64,000 bases of DNA from Rotaria macrura (GCA_900239685.1 OENT01000158.1:117588-181587); one strand, 5' to 3'. Counted from the stretch's first letter, positions 39,901 through 50,178 are shown. Made by a program: numbers and translations. The notes: a model not told the origin generated them from the sequence alone.

Positions 39901-42900
39901 GAGAAATATAATTTACAAAATTTTTCTTGTCACCGACTAAACGGTTATCACACGAAATTTAAGTTCTCTAGAACACGAAGACCTTGATAAATCTAGTAAA
40001 CATTGTTGTCTATTTATACAATTATTTCTGTAAGAACTAATTACAAACCATCTGAAAATGAAAATACTTGATTTAACTGTCAAATAAAATAAAATTTTCC
40101 TACTCCAACAATAGATCGTACATGAAGAAAAAAAAATGTCTTTTCTATCGTAATTTTCATGAAAAATGTTTTCTTAATAGAACTCGGCGGTGTTTAAAAG
40201 CATTCATGTTTTATCTAAACTTGTAGTCGTTAGATAGATACGAATTCAGACTATATGATGACTACCAACAATATCTCCTAATTAATCCAAATATCCTATG
40301 TGCCTTCAATATACAATGATTTGAATAAATTTGTTTGAACATTTTTTTTTCCTTAAAAAATATCTAGATATGGAGCGATGTACAAAACTAGAAGAAACTT
40401 GTGTAAATTGGCTGCAACGACCAAAATTATTGATTGGAGTTAGTTGAAGAAAAAACGCAAATATTTTCTTATCTATTCATTCAACACTTTTTTCTTTTAT
40501 TTTCTATCATAAAGGATGATTTGTTAACTCAAATGAAAAATCGCTCCAAATTATTAACTATTTCTGTTGCACCTTTACTTTACTCTCGGATTGCTCGACA
40601 ATTTTTTCAAAATAATTCAACATTACGTGCAACAAATACACTTTGTTTGGTGAGCGCAATCATTCAATTGATATTTTCGTTGTGCTACTATCGTTTGCTC
40701 TTTTTCTTGATAATTTTCTTTTGGAAAAGCTATGTAGTTATTCTTTTCTACGATAATTTCAGCTTATTTTGTAAACTTTCTCGAATGCCACATGTTTATG
40801 TGAATGTGTCTGCTTTCAGGGTGCTCCGACACCAGCAACCACATCAACATCGTTAGAAGTTTCGCCGGCCAATCGGATGGCCAGTAAACGAAAATCTGTT
40901 GCCATTCCAGTCGATCTTGCTTTTCGCCGATTTATACAATCGGCAGATGAGGTTTCTTTATTTTTTCACGTATTGCCGCTACTCGTGTGTCCCTTCTCGT
41001 ACTTTATGTACATATACATGCACATTTATATAGATATAGATATACATATATAATAGAATAGATATCATACACGATTTATACTCTTTTTATGGTTAAAATT
41101 CACTTTTCTTGTGATGTTGCTATATCGTAATATCCCATTTTCTTCGGTGACTGGTGTGGACTACTAACTCATATGTATTATAGTATTTAATATACTTCTA
41201 TCCGCTTTGTTTTTCTTATTGCATCTTTTTCCATATACCTCTATTGATATGTAGCTGTAATATACGTACCGATATTAAGTAGGGAAAATGTCCTGATTAT
41301 TCGTACTTCAGCCAGTGCTTTTCGAACGCTTGATATAGATTATAGATTTAATAGTTGTTTGTTCAATAGCGTTTGCACTGTTTTTTTCTCATACACATGT
41401 GTGTATAGTCTTTAAAATAATTGCATTATTAACATCACTATTCGTTCGTGAGAATATCTTAGAAAACCATATATCTTATTGAAAGCTGCTATAAAAGCTA
41501 ATTTTATACTAAAAATAATAACACAATCAATTTGTTGACTCTTATTTTTATATAATTTTGTTTAGAACGATTTTCAAAGCTCTCAAAATCAATCAGCACG
41601 CTTCGATGCAATTCGTTCGAATAATATTGAACAACAGTATGCTCAAATAGTTGGTTCATGTCTTGATCAACTCTCTTCGTATTTGCAAACATCATATAAA
41701 TTTCATCCAATAAGTATAAAATTAAATACTCGAAAGTAACAAATTAAAATTTCAAGTTCTTTATAAAACTATCATTATTTAATCTATGTTTTAGAATCGC
41801 TCGTTCATCACATGTGCAATCAACAGTTGAACATAATTTTCAATGTGGAGATACAGATCGACGTTGTACTTTACTTGTCGAATTATCATCATTAAATAAC
41901 GTTCAAATCGTTGTACGTTTTCTTCAATATGATATAATTAAAACAAATAACAATAGTCAGCCACTCCCTGAAAGTAGTTGTCAAAAAGTATGTAGAACAA
42001 AAGTCCTGCCTTTCGACAAATGAGAACAATAACGTGTCATTGTTTGTTTTCTTTTCTTTTTGTCTATAAAATTAGAATCCTGATGGTTCATTTTCGACAA
42101 TTGAACAAATTGAACTTGATGCATTTGTTTATGACTTTCATCTTCAAACAATAATTCGTTATCAAACCAATGCAAATGATTCTCAATTATTTCCAGCGGA
42201 GTTTTCAGTTATTGGATTTTTACAAGATTTCATTGAATACTATCCGAATGCACCAATCGGATCGAAAACAGCTCTATTCAAAAGTAAATTTTATCGTATT
42301 TTATTTCATGTTAAAGATTGTTGGAATGATAGAAAAAACAAAGAAAAAACAAACTTGTCGTTTTTTTTTTGTAGCCGTTATTCATCATCAAATTGATATA
42401 ACAAAACGTGCAGCTGATGTTTGTTTATTTAAATATGTACTTGAACATGCAGCTCAATATAATATTCAAATTTTAAAACGAAATTCTGTAAGTTGATTGA
42501 TTAAAATGCATCAAAGATATTCTATAGAGAATAGTATTGATGTAATTTCAATTAAGTTCGATTCGTTTCTTTTTCCATACTCGGTAGATGTAGAGATTCG
42601 TGTTAAAATATTGAATAAGAATTTCATTTCATTTCATTACATGAGAAACCTTTAAAATGCATCAATAACTTATTAAAGTTGTGCATGAATAGAATTCTAT
42701 TATCAAGTTGTTTAAAAACTGAAGTAAAAACAAGATGCAGTGCTATAATCATCTGGAGAAAAATGAAATTTTAAGTCGAAGCCTAACTGTATTTATTGAA
42801 AATTCAATATTGTGTTGATTCGATTCATTTGAATCTTCAGAAATGATATTCATGTTTTTGTCTTTAAGTAGAAAGAATTTTTTCAAACTTGGATATCAGT

Positions 42901-45900
42901 TTTGAATAAATGATATTTTGAAAAAGTAATTTTCTAGTAGTAGTACTAAGCTAGCATCTCTATTTATAAGGGGCATGATCGATGGACCACGATGATTAAT
43001 TGAATATCAAAGATTTCCAATATAATTCACTCGTAAAAAATGAAAATATGTATCTTGTTTTGCGTTAAGTCTATCATAAAAAGGTTGCTTAGAATTCTAT
43101 GAAAATTTAAACGAAGAGTTAAGCATTGTATGTGTTAGTAACAGCATGTTCATTTTTCAACACTCTTCATGTTAATTGAGAAAACGTCATGAAGACATTT
43201 TACTAAAGATCATTGTCATCTGTAAGATTATATGAAACAACTTATTCACCATTAAAGAACGAGTATTTGAGAAATTCGAAGATTCAATACGAATTTATTC
43301 TTCGATTGATTCTTATATTTGAAAACGACTGAGCAAACGAATTAAGAAGGAACCATCAAATTTAGTCATGAATTCTAAAATTGTCCAAATTTAGTTGCAC
43401 TGCTAACGAATGCTTAGTGTTCTTCATGGGTTAGAGACGCATAAAACATGTTTACATGTGTTCCTGAATTTTGTATAATAAATTCCTGGAAATTTCAGTT
43501 TTTGATTTTTTTAGTAAGATTTTAGAAATGTTGACTGACTGTAACGAATTTTTTCTAAATAAATTATGTATTTCTAACTATATCTTGATGTTCATCGTGG
43601 ATTTGAGAAGAAATTAAAATTGCCCTAGCCATTTTTGCATTTTACGAGAGTATGTTCGTTGCAAAAGCTCATTTCTGGTGAGTTAACACGTTTGAAAATT
43701 GCATAACTTATCAATGAGTTTCTCTGAGGTTTTCTTCCGCTCTTTGAGAGTCTTTCAGGTCTTTAATCTAAATAATTGAAAAAGAGAAAACTAATACCTA
43801 TGATGTTTTCTCCTTTAAAATAAATGCTAACAAGCCGTGAATTAACTCTCCATGCATTAGTAATAGGAACAATGTAGACTTAGGATTCTTCACTCTTTCA
43901 AAAATAATACAACATGAATCTAGTTTTCCAATCGTACGATTTGATTTTCTCATAAACGGATATAGTATGTTGTATGTAATACTTTTTTAGGACGAGTATC
44001 TATTCGATTGTGAAAACAAAGATATTTACTGGATGGCTGCTCGAACAGCGCCATCATCAAATTCTGAATTGGCTATTGTTATGTATATTATTTATACAAA
44101 TTTAACACCGAAAGTACAAAGCTCATCGACTGCGTCTGCACCATCTTTAAACAAGATTCCGATTCCGATACCTACGAGCAGTAATCATCGTATTGCAAAT
44201 AGTGTAAAGACGAGCACGAACAATAGTCAAATGAGAGAGCGGGCATCAACAATTCTGTCACCATCCATGAAAACTAATCTTGTTATACCAGTTCGATCAA
44301 GTTCATTTAGTTCAGAATATAGTGTTGGTAATAATATACCGATCGAACGAAATGTTGAATTTTTCAAGTAAGAATTATGAATTGTAATCAACGAATTGCC
44401 AATAAAATACATCATTGTGTTTAAGATCCAAATTAATATCCATATTAACTAAAGCATCTGCATCACATCATCGTGAAAGTCTATGGAGCAGATTAATTCC
44501 CGCTCGAATGGATAGTTCTGGCAATGGACGGCAAGAAGTAACTATTCATTTTTACATACTTAAATAAATTTTTACGGTTCTTTGTTTTTCAAAGATTATA
44601 CCAATACATACGAATGAATTTCAAACATTATTAGATTCATGTATTGGCGAGGAAACAATCGAATTAAAAACTGTAAACACCTTATTACAACGAGTATTTG
44701 CTAATAAAGAGCAATTAGATCGATTACATCGGTTCATACGTTCACGATACGGTTCACAATTTCATCTGTTTCATTCATCAACAATTAACTATCTAGTGAG
44801 AAAAGAAAAATAATTTTTACGAATGAAAATATTTAGTTAATAATCATGTCAATGAGGCACTTCTTCTTACCATTGAGTTTTTATCGTCGTCTGACGAATG
44901 CGAAGTGAAAAAACCAAACGAGTGAAATTTATTTTGCAGCTCTCTTAATTTAGATAGACAATCGATTTTAAAATCCTTGTCATCATGCTAAATTTGTTGC
45001 TACAGAGAACTTTAGAATTCAGTCAAGTCTTGTAGTCTCTATTCAAGAATTTATTTTTGTATCGAATATTGTCTTAAGATTTACAGTTCATTTGCTTCAA
45101 AATATCGAATCAACTGACTAAACATTGTAGTTTTTGCTACCGTCAACAGTTTTATTTTTCCAATAGTTTTGAGAATCAATAATTGCCTCAAGTATTTCTT
45201 GCATAGATTAACGTGGCTAAATCATACATTGATTTTCAACTGTATTCTAAAATTGATTCAGAGAAGTAGTTTAGTTGCGATTAAGACTTGACTAACACAT
45301 ATATCAATTGACTAAACAAACAGAAATATAAAAAAAACACTTTTTTCGCATATCGACTTGAAACTTATCACTTATTCAAAGTTCAATTAGACTAGTGTTA
45401 CAACAAAACCCTTGTGTGATGAGGCGCACTAGCAAAATACAAACCTATTTCTTTCGCTTGTGACTACATTATGAATTGTTTGAAAGCTTCATATGTTCAA
45501 TAGATATTGTTAGCGATTTCTAAATATATTATGTGAACATTAATCTAGTTGCATTGAACTGTACTACCGAATTTGAGATGGAACGATGAATTGGCGAAAA
45601 AACTCTCAGAAATCTAGATAATCGGTATTACATGAAATCCTATCATGATAGTAAATAGTCTAGTTTTTTCAGAACATGTTGAAAGATTATGTTTGACAGC
45701 TTTCCGAACAGACAATGAACAACATTTATTGACTGAGCATAAAAATGTCGTCAATGCACCAGTTTTCACATGATTACTTAATCTTTAATCACGTATTATG
45801 AATCTGAGAATTAGTTGAACAATAACTTTGAGCATACGTTGCATTTATACAACAACAAAAAATAAATCATAGCCTGGCAAGGTTCAGATAGATTTAAAGA

Positions 45901-46292
45901 TATTTGAAAAACATGATTAGAATAGTCACTGAGTCTCATGTTCACTCGTAGTTTTATTTGTCGAACACTTTGGAACATTTTCTGTTGTACAAATTCTCTA
46001 TTTACAAATAAATAAGATAAATCGTATAAATATTTTCTTTGTTTTCAGGTCATATTTAAATGCATAGCTCCACAACAATGTGATGCATTCCTTGTTCTTG
46101 TTTATCGATCGGATCAGAATACTCTAGTACGTGAAATAAAATACTATTCAGATAATTCATTGATAGTGTTCTATTTTATTTCTTCTTTAGAAATCTTATT
46201 TAGTCAAACATAGGAATGATATCGATTGTTCAACATTTATCCAAACTTTTACACAAAGAATAACTTATTTTCTGTGGGAATGTTTGATATAG
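15958..46292 (+). CDS. SZT2: SZT2, KICSTOR complex scaffold subunit (57 coding exons)
   Basis: The predicted protein is about 3,487 residues, matching the roughly 3,400 of vertebrate SZT2. SZT2 holds KPTN, ITFG2 and C12orf66 together as KICSTOR, which brings GATOR1 to the lysosome so that mTORC1 is shut off on nutrient loss. Diagnostic stretches, in order: SQIYALLRRNYRVSRN at the N-terminus; VIITDGILDVPNL and SLSTFGSF; DEIEVHLVLPW and STWPLEKS; WQRFMYTHNLTIIL; LLDGQAYIKFL; RRLQEGFHFVV; QCWVEPQDGFVD. The C-terminus ends YFLWECLI. Every exon-exon phase closes with GT-AG introns and no stop or frameshift, so the gene looks intact. The start at 15958 follows TATTTCAG by 6 nt and leaves a short lead before the conserved N-terminus; an upstream exon at 14945-14998 is an alternative. 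Large introns carry microRNAs and transposons, described separately. Confidence 0.93.
18448..19262. mobile_element. Foldback DNA element with tandem-repeat ends
   Basis: The left end (18448-18545) is built from repeats of GGAAAAATGTCGAAA. The right end (about 19137-19259) has the reverse complement, TTTCGACATTTTTCC, repeated six or more times. The two arms could pair into a stem around a 600-bp core that holds the decayed FLYWCH frame. Long terminal inverted repeats made of short tandem units are typical of foldback and some Mutator-like elements. No clean target duplication was found, so the exact ends are approximate. Confidence 0.65.
18727..19000 (+). pseudogene. Decayed FLYWCH-type zinc-finger coding relic
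   Basis: The frame starting at ATG 18727 reads AISFINSNKGKPLLVSDDYT then FKLNKATKTTKY, then a TGA where FLYWCH domains have Trp, then ICTINGCAAKVHTDSTNLL. After a one-base frame change it continues with NHSHLPEKEKLEVRAVRE. The order F..S.KGK..L...Y.F......Y(W).C....C.AK......H.H is the FLYWCH signature, a DNA-binding domain often found in Mutator-like transposons and host genes derived from them. One in-frame stop and one frameshift mark it as dead. It lies between the inverted terminal repeats of the foldback element. Confidence 0.7.
19351..19960. repeat. Imperfect palindrome, arms about 245 bp
   Basis: The left arm (about 19351-19595) and right arm (about 19712-19960) are reverse complements at a high level, for example ATGTCTTATAATAC, GCCATTCGACCTTTCTTCTC, GAGGAAATTCCACTTAAAAA and CTGGAAGTTTCAG in both. 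The 115-nt loop itself has a smaller CTTTCAAG / CTTGAAAG pair. No protein is encoded. It is most simply a hairpin-type MITE or a foldback duplication. The two arms differ at perhaps one base in eight, so it is not recent. Confidence 0.75.
20197..23756 (+). CDS. SZT2: SZT2 exon block 2
   Basis: Coding exons: 20197-20262, 20329-20662, 20729-20949, 21013-21222, 21297-21375, 21436-21569, 23573-23756. They encode FADFWRPIVILDGSLW, WQRFMYTHNLT, FLSEYFSFVLLDGQAYIKFL, CCVVLNKNIERLMLKPDPFP, RRLQEGFHFVVTHNSIHNLV and CYYFLTQCWVEPQDGFVD. These align in order with vertebrate SZT2. The 2.0-kb intron 21570-23572 contains no recognised element. Confidence 0.9.
21570..23572 (+). other. SZT2 intron, 2.0 kb, nothing recognised
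   Basis: AT-rich intron sequence. No hairpin, repeat family or coding relic was identified. Confidence 0.5.
24795..24864 (+). ncRNA. mir-750: mir-750 family microRNA precursor
   Basis: A hairpin with a perfect 13-bp stem (24797-24809 ATGAGCTGGAAGA with 24849-24861) and further partial pairing towards the loop. The 3' arm from about 24838 begins CAGATCTA and ends CTTCCAGCTCA. The protostome miR-750-3p is known to begin CCAGATCTAA and to end CTCTTCCAGCTCA, so seed and 3' end agree. The centre differs by substitutions and one extra base. The hairpin is on the SZT2 sense strand within an intron, so it is probably processed from the host transcript. In several protostomes mir-750 sits next to mir-1175, and that is also true here (about 1 kb). 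Confidence 0.85.
24907..24974. repeat. (TA)n and (GTAT)n microsatellite
   Basis: A run of TA dinucleotides at about 24907-24943 is followed by ACACATATATG and several GTAT units up to about 24973. It lies in the SZT2 microRNA-bearing intron between the two hairpins. Confidence 0.9.
25628..25980. repeat. Short inverted repeat flanking the mir-1175 hairpin
   Basis: AACAGCCGTTTG (about 25628-25643) and its reverse complement CAAACGGCTGTT (about 25968-25979) lie on either side of the mir-1175 stem-loop, 340 bp apart. Twelve exact pairs is more than expected by chance at this spacing, but the pairing is short. Function unknown. Confidence 0.4.
25801..25883 (+). ncRNA. mir-1175: mir-1175 family microRNA precursor
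   Basis: A stem-loop with arms of microRNA length. The 5' arm 25811-25832 begins AAGTGGAGCAGT and ends CTCACC. The 3' arm from 25851 reads TGAGATTCAACTCCTCCA. The pairs AGTGGAG/CTCCACT, AGTT/AACT and CTCACC/GGTGAG flank a 16-nt loop, and the base of the stem extends with CGACT/AGTCG. The first 18 bases of the 3' arm are identical to the protostome miR-1175-3p as I know it (TGAGATTCAACTCCTCCAAC...), including seed GAGATTC. The 5' arm resembles miR-1175-5p. It is sense with respect to SZT2. Processing is inferred, but identity and structure together make this a strong call. Confidence 0.92.
26101..26125. repeat. (AT)n microsatellite
   Basis: An uninterrupted AT dinucleotide run in the large SZT2 intron. 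Confidence 0.85.
26704..32345 (+). CDS. SZT2: SZT2 exon block 3 (central region)
   Basis: Coding exons: 26704-26792, 26852-26976, 27047-27676, 28933-29520, 30603-30695, 30752-30902, 31347-31891, 31948-32203, 32279-32345. Features include ECFNTLVSFYFVKYLQERSL; a long exon ending near FLPVMENQSNK; WRIPIFLYGCNKLRL; and the helical ENIDLTQFLKAMCSHL. The 31347-31891 exon contains an Asn/Asp/His-rich insert (SNNNNHNNNNNGN, DPDDDHDSNG) made of AAT/GAT repeats, a likely disordered expansion absent from vertebrates. The join 27676|28933 uses a weak GTTCGT donor and is the least certain one. Confidence 0.85.
27677..28932 (+). other. SZT2 intron, 1.26 kb
   Basis: AT-rich. A 102-codon minus-strand frame (28191-27883; basic, Lys/Ile-rich) and a short plus frame at 28461-28655 have no recognisable motif and are probably chance. 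Confidence 0.4.
29521..30602 (+). other. SZT2 intron, 1.08 kb, nothing recognised
   Basis: The intron begins GTAAGC within an apparent longer open frame (to 29600), so the exon could read through for 26 codons to a stop if unspliced. No repeat was found. Confidence 0.5.
30929..31321. mobile_element. hAT-type MITE, 377 bp, with 8-bp target duplication
   Basis: The element 30937-31313 is one long inverted repeat. Its ends are TAGGGATGTAACAATACCAT and, reversed, TAGGGGTGTAACAATACCAT, and the arms continue pairing through GATCTACCAATACC and AGCTCTATCTGATAGAAGAA to a short T-rich centre near 31120. It is flanked by GACAAGAT (30929-30936) and GACAAGAG (31314-31321), a 7-of-8 match. An 8-bp target duplication and TAGGG-type ends place it in the hAT superfamily. 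It has no coding capacity, so it depends on a transposase elsewhere. It sits in an SZT2 intron 34 bp from the donor side. Confidence 0.9.
32346..32767 (+). other. SZT2 intron, 0.42 kb, nothing recognised
   Basis: AT-rich; a short minus-strand frame overlapping it is a shadow. Confidence 0.5.
32768..38820 (+). CDS. SZT2: SZT2 exon block 4
   Basis: Coding exons: 32768-32959, 33054-33171, 33239-33458, 34238-34334, 34397-34531, 34582-34687, 34768-35036, 35902-35947, 36007-36146, 36216-36374, 36442-36517, 36579-36740, 36806-37036, 37366-37463, 37581-37667, 37933-38050, 38104-38303, 38700-38820. They start with the helical IEWLLRDEQLSTYFSRRTLD and contain an acidic linker (SSILDDDDDERKSSEDELED), RRYVKTTQFHQPLLLPVL, GLAWIELHVLNPN, and FALADYVTEYKLLPTLYN. 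All phases close. The polar linkers (for example 37581-37667) may be subject to alternative splicing. Confidence 0.85.
33459..34237 (+). other. SZT2 intron, 0.78 kb, nothing recognised
   Basis: AT-rich intron with no structure or repeat noticed. Confidence 0.5.
35037..35901 (+). other. SZT2 intron, 0.86 kb
   Basis: Contains a short (AT)n tract near 35210-35228. Nothing else recognised. Confidence 0.5.
38894..46292 (+). CDS. SZT2: SZT2 exon block 5 (C-terminal region)
   Basis: Coding exons: 38894-38961, 39024-39233, 39309-39519, 40368-40438, 40515-40649, 40820-40951, 41566-41735, 41795-41987, 42076-42283, 42375-42487, 43991-44367, 44426-44537, 44595-44795, 46049-46126, 46191-46292. They encode LTNQFLTLVNWSNERLNVLN, PVDLAFRRFIQSADEN, DAFVYDFHLQTIIRYQTN, FSVIGFLQDFIEYYP, DITKRAADVCLFKYVLEHAA, and the end CDAFLVLVYRSDQN / YFLWECLI followed by TAG 46290-46292. 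The gene converges on the minus-strand gene starting its 3' end at 46765. Confidence 0.85.
39520..40367 (+). other. SZT2 intron, 0.85 kb, nothing recognised
   Basis: AT-rich. No repeat or coding relic noticed. Confidence 0.5.
40952..41565 (+). other. SZT2 intron, 0.61 kb
   Basis: Contains an imperfect ATAGAT/ATACAT microsatellite near 41030-41065. Nothing else recognised. Confidence 0.5.
42488..43990 (+). other. SZT2 intron, 1.5 kb, nothing recognised
   Basis: AT-rich. No hairpin or transposon ends seen. Confidence 0.5.
44796..46048 (+). other. SZT2 intron, 1.25 kb, nothing recognised
   Basis: AT-rich. No hairpin or transposon ends seen. Confidence 0.5.
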
Positions 46293-46512
46293 AACAAAAA
46301 AAAAAGACTACAATACATCAATGTAATAAACACTTATTTCTATTTGTGTAATGTATGAGAAAGGAAGAAAAAAAAATATTACGAGAGAGAGAAAGTGTGT
46401 TTCATGAAATAAACATAATTGTATACTTTTGTATATATTTTGATTAGAAGAAAAATAACGAGAAACATGAAAGAAAATGATGTTTTGATTCATTGTTTTG
46501 ATTTAAATTCGA

Positions 46513-46740
46513 TTATTTTTTTAATTTTGATAACTTTTTTTCGAATTCTGTTTCTTGTTGATTTAGCAACCGAAATGTTATACTATTTTCATCGTCTGTC
46601 GATCGAACGAACTTTTTTTCATTGAAATCATTGTTTTGTAGAGCATACAGTTTTTCAAGTACTTCATGTGTATCATCTACATGAATATGATAAATAGATT
46701 TAAGAAATACATTATATATTTGAAGTGAAAAAGAAACCAA
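46513..46740 (-). CDS. Possible alternative 3' exon of the disordered-protein gene
   Basis: After an AG (about 46748) the minus strand is open to a TAA at 46513: SFSLQIYNVFLKSIYHIHVD, DDTHEVLEKLYALQNNDFNE, then FEKKLSKLKK. The composition looks coding, and the strand-strand-helix pattern with a charged coiled-coil end faintly recalls Ras-association domains. It has no obvious start of its own. It lies just past the stop of the 415-residue gene, so it may be an alternative last exon joined from within that gene's third exon. Evidence is only frame and composition. Confidence 0.3.
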   Translation of the reverse strand: MVSFSLQIYNVFLKSIYHIHVDDTHEVLEKLYALQNNDFNEKKFVRSTDDENSITFRLLNQQETEFEKKLSKLKK

Positions 46741-46764
46741 AAGAAAGCTACGTGTAAAACTTAG

Positions 46765-49700
46765 TCAATGTGATTCGTCACCTATTTCTTCCCCATTAAT
46801 ATATTCAGTAACAGTCGGCAGAGAAAGATTGTATGTACGTCGCTTGGATGGACACCTTTTTGTTGGTGAAAGTTGAGTTTTAGATTTTAAAGTATCCATG
46901 GATGCATAAGTATATAACGGAATGTCTGGTTGATCATATAGGTTATCATTCATTGATACAGGATCATTTTGTTGTGTACCAGGTTGAGAGGTACACGTTA
47001 ATATTGAACTATTTCCATCAACACTACTGATTTCATCTTCTTCGGACACACCGCTGCTACTCCATTTAGAATCTTCCCCTATTCAAAAAGAAACACGTAT
47101 AATAAAGTATTGCATACAAATCTTGGGACAATCTTTATCTTTTTGAACGACAACTAATTTGATGTTAAGATACTATTCTACATTACTGATGACTTTACAC
47201 TTATATTTTTGTGATTATATTAATAAATTTTCAATTTAATTATCTTTAGAAGATTATAGATGAACTTATTCATTATTCTTGTCGTAGATATTCAAATACG
47301 TAGTGTTGTCATATAAGGCTTTCTGTTAAAAAAAATTTACACTAATCAGTTTTTACTATTTCAAACTGAAGAAAAAATATGATTTGTATCATGTTTCAAC
47401 ATGTTTATTGATAAGTTTCATCGAATTCATTCGATAACGAAATCTTTGCACTAATTTCTCATCGCATATTTTCTTCTTCAATTCTAGTATCATCCTTAAT
47501 TACATATCCTCGAAGAGTCTTAATGATAATATTTTCAGCTGAAATCGTATTCCGTAGCCATGTTTCATAGACTTAAGGTGTCTGCCTCTCTTCGAAGTAG
47601 CACGAATGTAATTTTTAACGAAACATGCTTATTTTGACTAACATCTAAATTTTTAATGATATGATCGTTGAAGATGTTCATGGGAAACTTCTTATTGCCA
47701 GTTGGATAAAGAAAGTCCACAAGAACAATTTCGATACATCCACTGCTTTCGTCTACATCTTGATTAGACAATATTGCATCTGAAAAATCTATGCATATCA
47801 ATGACGTAATAAACTTGACTGGTTCTGATTCTGATATCCATTCTAGTTAATTACTGCTTTTCTCTTATTCATCGTAATATCAAAAAGAAAAGGAATCTTT
47901 CCATTATTTTCTATTTCTATTGTTTAATATTGTTGAAATCCCAAGAGAAATTTTACTTGTAATCTCTAATAGAAAATTATATTCTATGTACTATAATGAT
48001 AGACTTACAATCATCGATAATTGGTTTCATTGGTTGTATTCTTTTACTTATTTCTGATTTTAGATGCGAACTATTGAATGACCGTGGTGATATATATAAA
48101 TTATGCATATCTTTTAATTTTGTATTTATATCTGTTCTCTCCGGTTGCAATCGATGAAAATGATGATCTAGGAGGTATCTTGTTAAATGAGATTTAGATC
48201 GTATCATACTAGTTAATGTTCGATTATGAATTATTCCTTGATCTGCTAATGTTGGAGTCCATCGATGTAATGGAAGAAGATCATTTCGATTAACGGATTT
48301 TGAATTCAAAGAATTATGCTTAAGAATATTGTCACTAATTGCTTTTGGAAAATTCAATGGATTTATATGTACTGTAGCAAAACGATTGTTAATTTTAACT
48401 GATGATCTATCGGAATGAAATGAATGTGATAGTTTATTTCCAAACGTCAAATTTGGTGGAACGATTGATGAAACTTGACTTCCTGTAACATTTGTTACAT
48501 CTGATCGTGGCTGAATAGGAGAATTCATTTCTAGAGTGGAAGGATAACGACGAACTAATGAACGTGATTTAGCTTCATTTTCTCTTCTTGCTGTGTTCGG
48601 ACGATTATTATCATGTGTTGATTGTTCATTTAATTCAGCAAATAATAAATGTGGAGATGAAATGATTGTTGGAAAAACTTTGATTCTAGGACTGATTGAT
48701 GACCGTTTTCTGTTGAATGGCTGAAAATGAAAAAAGCAAAAAACTGATATAATGGTGGAGGATAAAAAATGAAATGAAATTTTCCACGAGAAAAAAAGAA
48801 CTAAAACTTTACTATCTGCAGAAGCTCACGCCCAGAGAATATGGAGACGAAAAACAGACATTGTATCTTACATATCTGTGTTGAAATTAGCTATGTATTG
48901 ATCTAGTTTCAATGATTCGAAATAGGTGAACTTGATATCAATGTACTGCTGATTGTTGACATTAGTAATCAAGTATGACGATCTTCAGAAACTTCTCATC
49001 AGTTCATTTCATACTATATAAAGTGTGATTAGAAAATATCCTAGACACAAGATATTCATATGTATAAAATTGTCTTCAAGTTTTACACTATTTGCAATAT
49101 TGAATAATCTTGGCAGACAATTTCGATAATTGATTTAAAATTTTCTCTAAAGTTGAATTTTGATGAGATTACTCCACGATGAAAGCCTTAGATATATGTC
49201 ACTATTGAATTTGTACCTGTTTATTAGCAATCAAAAATAAATGACCCATCATTAGACTTGCTTCGTAGGATGCATTTCTATGTAAAGTTTCTCACAGATA
49301 TCGAAATCTCATTTTTGTTCTGATGTGTTTGTGAAAAGTTACAGTAAGCTACCTAAGAATACGAAAATATTGGTATGATCATATTAACAAATTATTACTT
49401 CAAATACACTTTCGATTGATGACACCTCATTAGAGCGCAGATATCATCATTTAATACGAACTCAAGAATACTTTGAAAATTGAAACTTTCTGAACGTCAG
49501 TCGATATTCAACGGAGTGAATCGAACATAATTTTATTATCTTTTCGTCCGAGTTATATATAGTTGTTTGCTCTCATATAACTGGCTCGTCTTAAACAAAA
49601 GTTAATTATTAATAATCTAGTTTAAGCAAATACTCAAAAAGTTGATTATACAAAACAAAATAGATGATGAAATTTGCTGTTCTATGTCTTGAATATACCA

Positions 49701-49939
49701 CGGTCTTATTTACCTACTTGAATTTCATCTGATTGATTTAAAAACGATTGTATCACTCGTTGACGTTGAAGGATATGATTTGTTTCTGATTTAAAATTAT
49801 TGGATCGAGTATTTGATTCAGAGTTTCGTTTCTGTTTACCAGTACTAAAATACGTTGTAAGTATTCGATTAATCGGATGTACGTTAGTATGTCGTTTTGC
49901 ATTATTAGTAGGATGTGCTTGTACATCATCGTGAAACAT
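46765..49939 (-). CDS. Unrecognised polar, largely disordered protein, three exons
   Basis: Exons 49939-49718, 48720-48009 and 47078-46765 join in phases 0 and 1 with GTAGGT and GTAAGT donors to give 1,248 nt, 415 residues. The protein is rich in Ser, Asn, His and Arg with little hydrophobic core: RILTTYFSTGKQKRNSESN near the start, a repeated SPRIKV/SPRSF theme, HRWTPTLADQGIIHNRTL in the middle, and an acidic-then-basic C-terminus (VSEEDEISSVDGNSS, SPTKRCPSKRRTYNLSL). No known domain is visible. The exon 2 to 3 join forms a Trp codon across the intron, which supports the splice. Intron 48008-47079 holds an additional minus-strand frame (below). It is divergent from the methyltransferase gene, with about 250 bp between starts. 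Confidence 0.6.
47565..47856 (-). other. Open frame inside an intron, possible alternative exon
   Basis: Within the second intron of the 415-residue gene, an AG at about 47857 is followed by 97 open codons to a stop: WISESEPVKFITSLICIDFS, then CIEIVLVDFLYPTGNKKFP and KHVSLKITFVLLRREADTL. The hydrophobic strand-like pattern differs strongly from the disordered host protein. Joining it directly to exon 2 would create an immediate stop (T|AA), so it cannot be a simple cassette exon from that donor. It may belong to another transcript or be a relic. Confidence 0.3.
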
Positions 49940-50178
49940 CAGTGTAATGATTGCTTTATTTCAATGACTTTTTTCTCACTTTCTCACTTTTCTTTTTCTA
50001 TTTAAAATATGGGTCTTCGTTTTTCAAGATCAAAAAAAAAATATAAGAGAAAAAACAAGAGAAAACGATGTAAGAAATAGTAAATTTATTGCAAGCAAAT
50101 ATATCAATATTTTCTCTTTTTTCTGTTTAATTAATAAAATGAAAAATCAAGCGGCAAAAAATGGGACAAACTAAAGAA

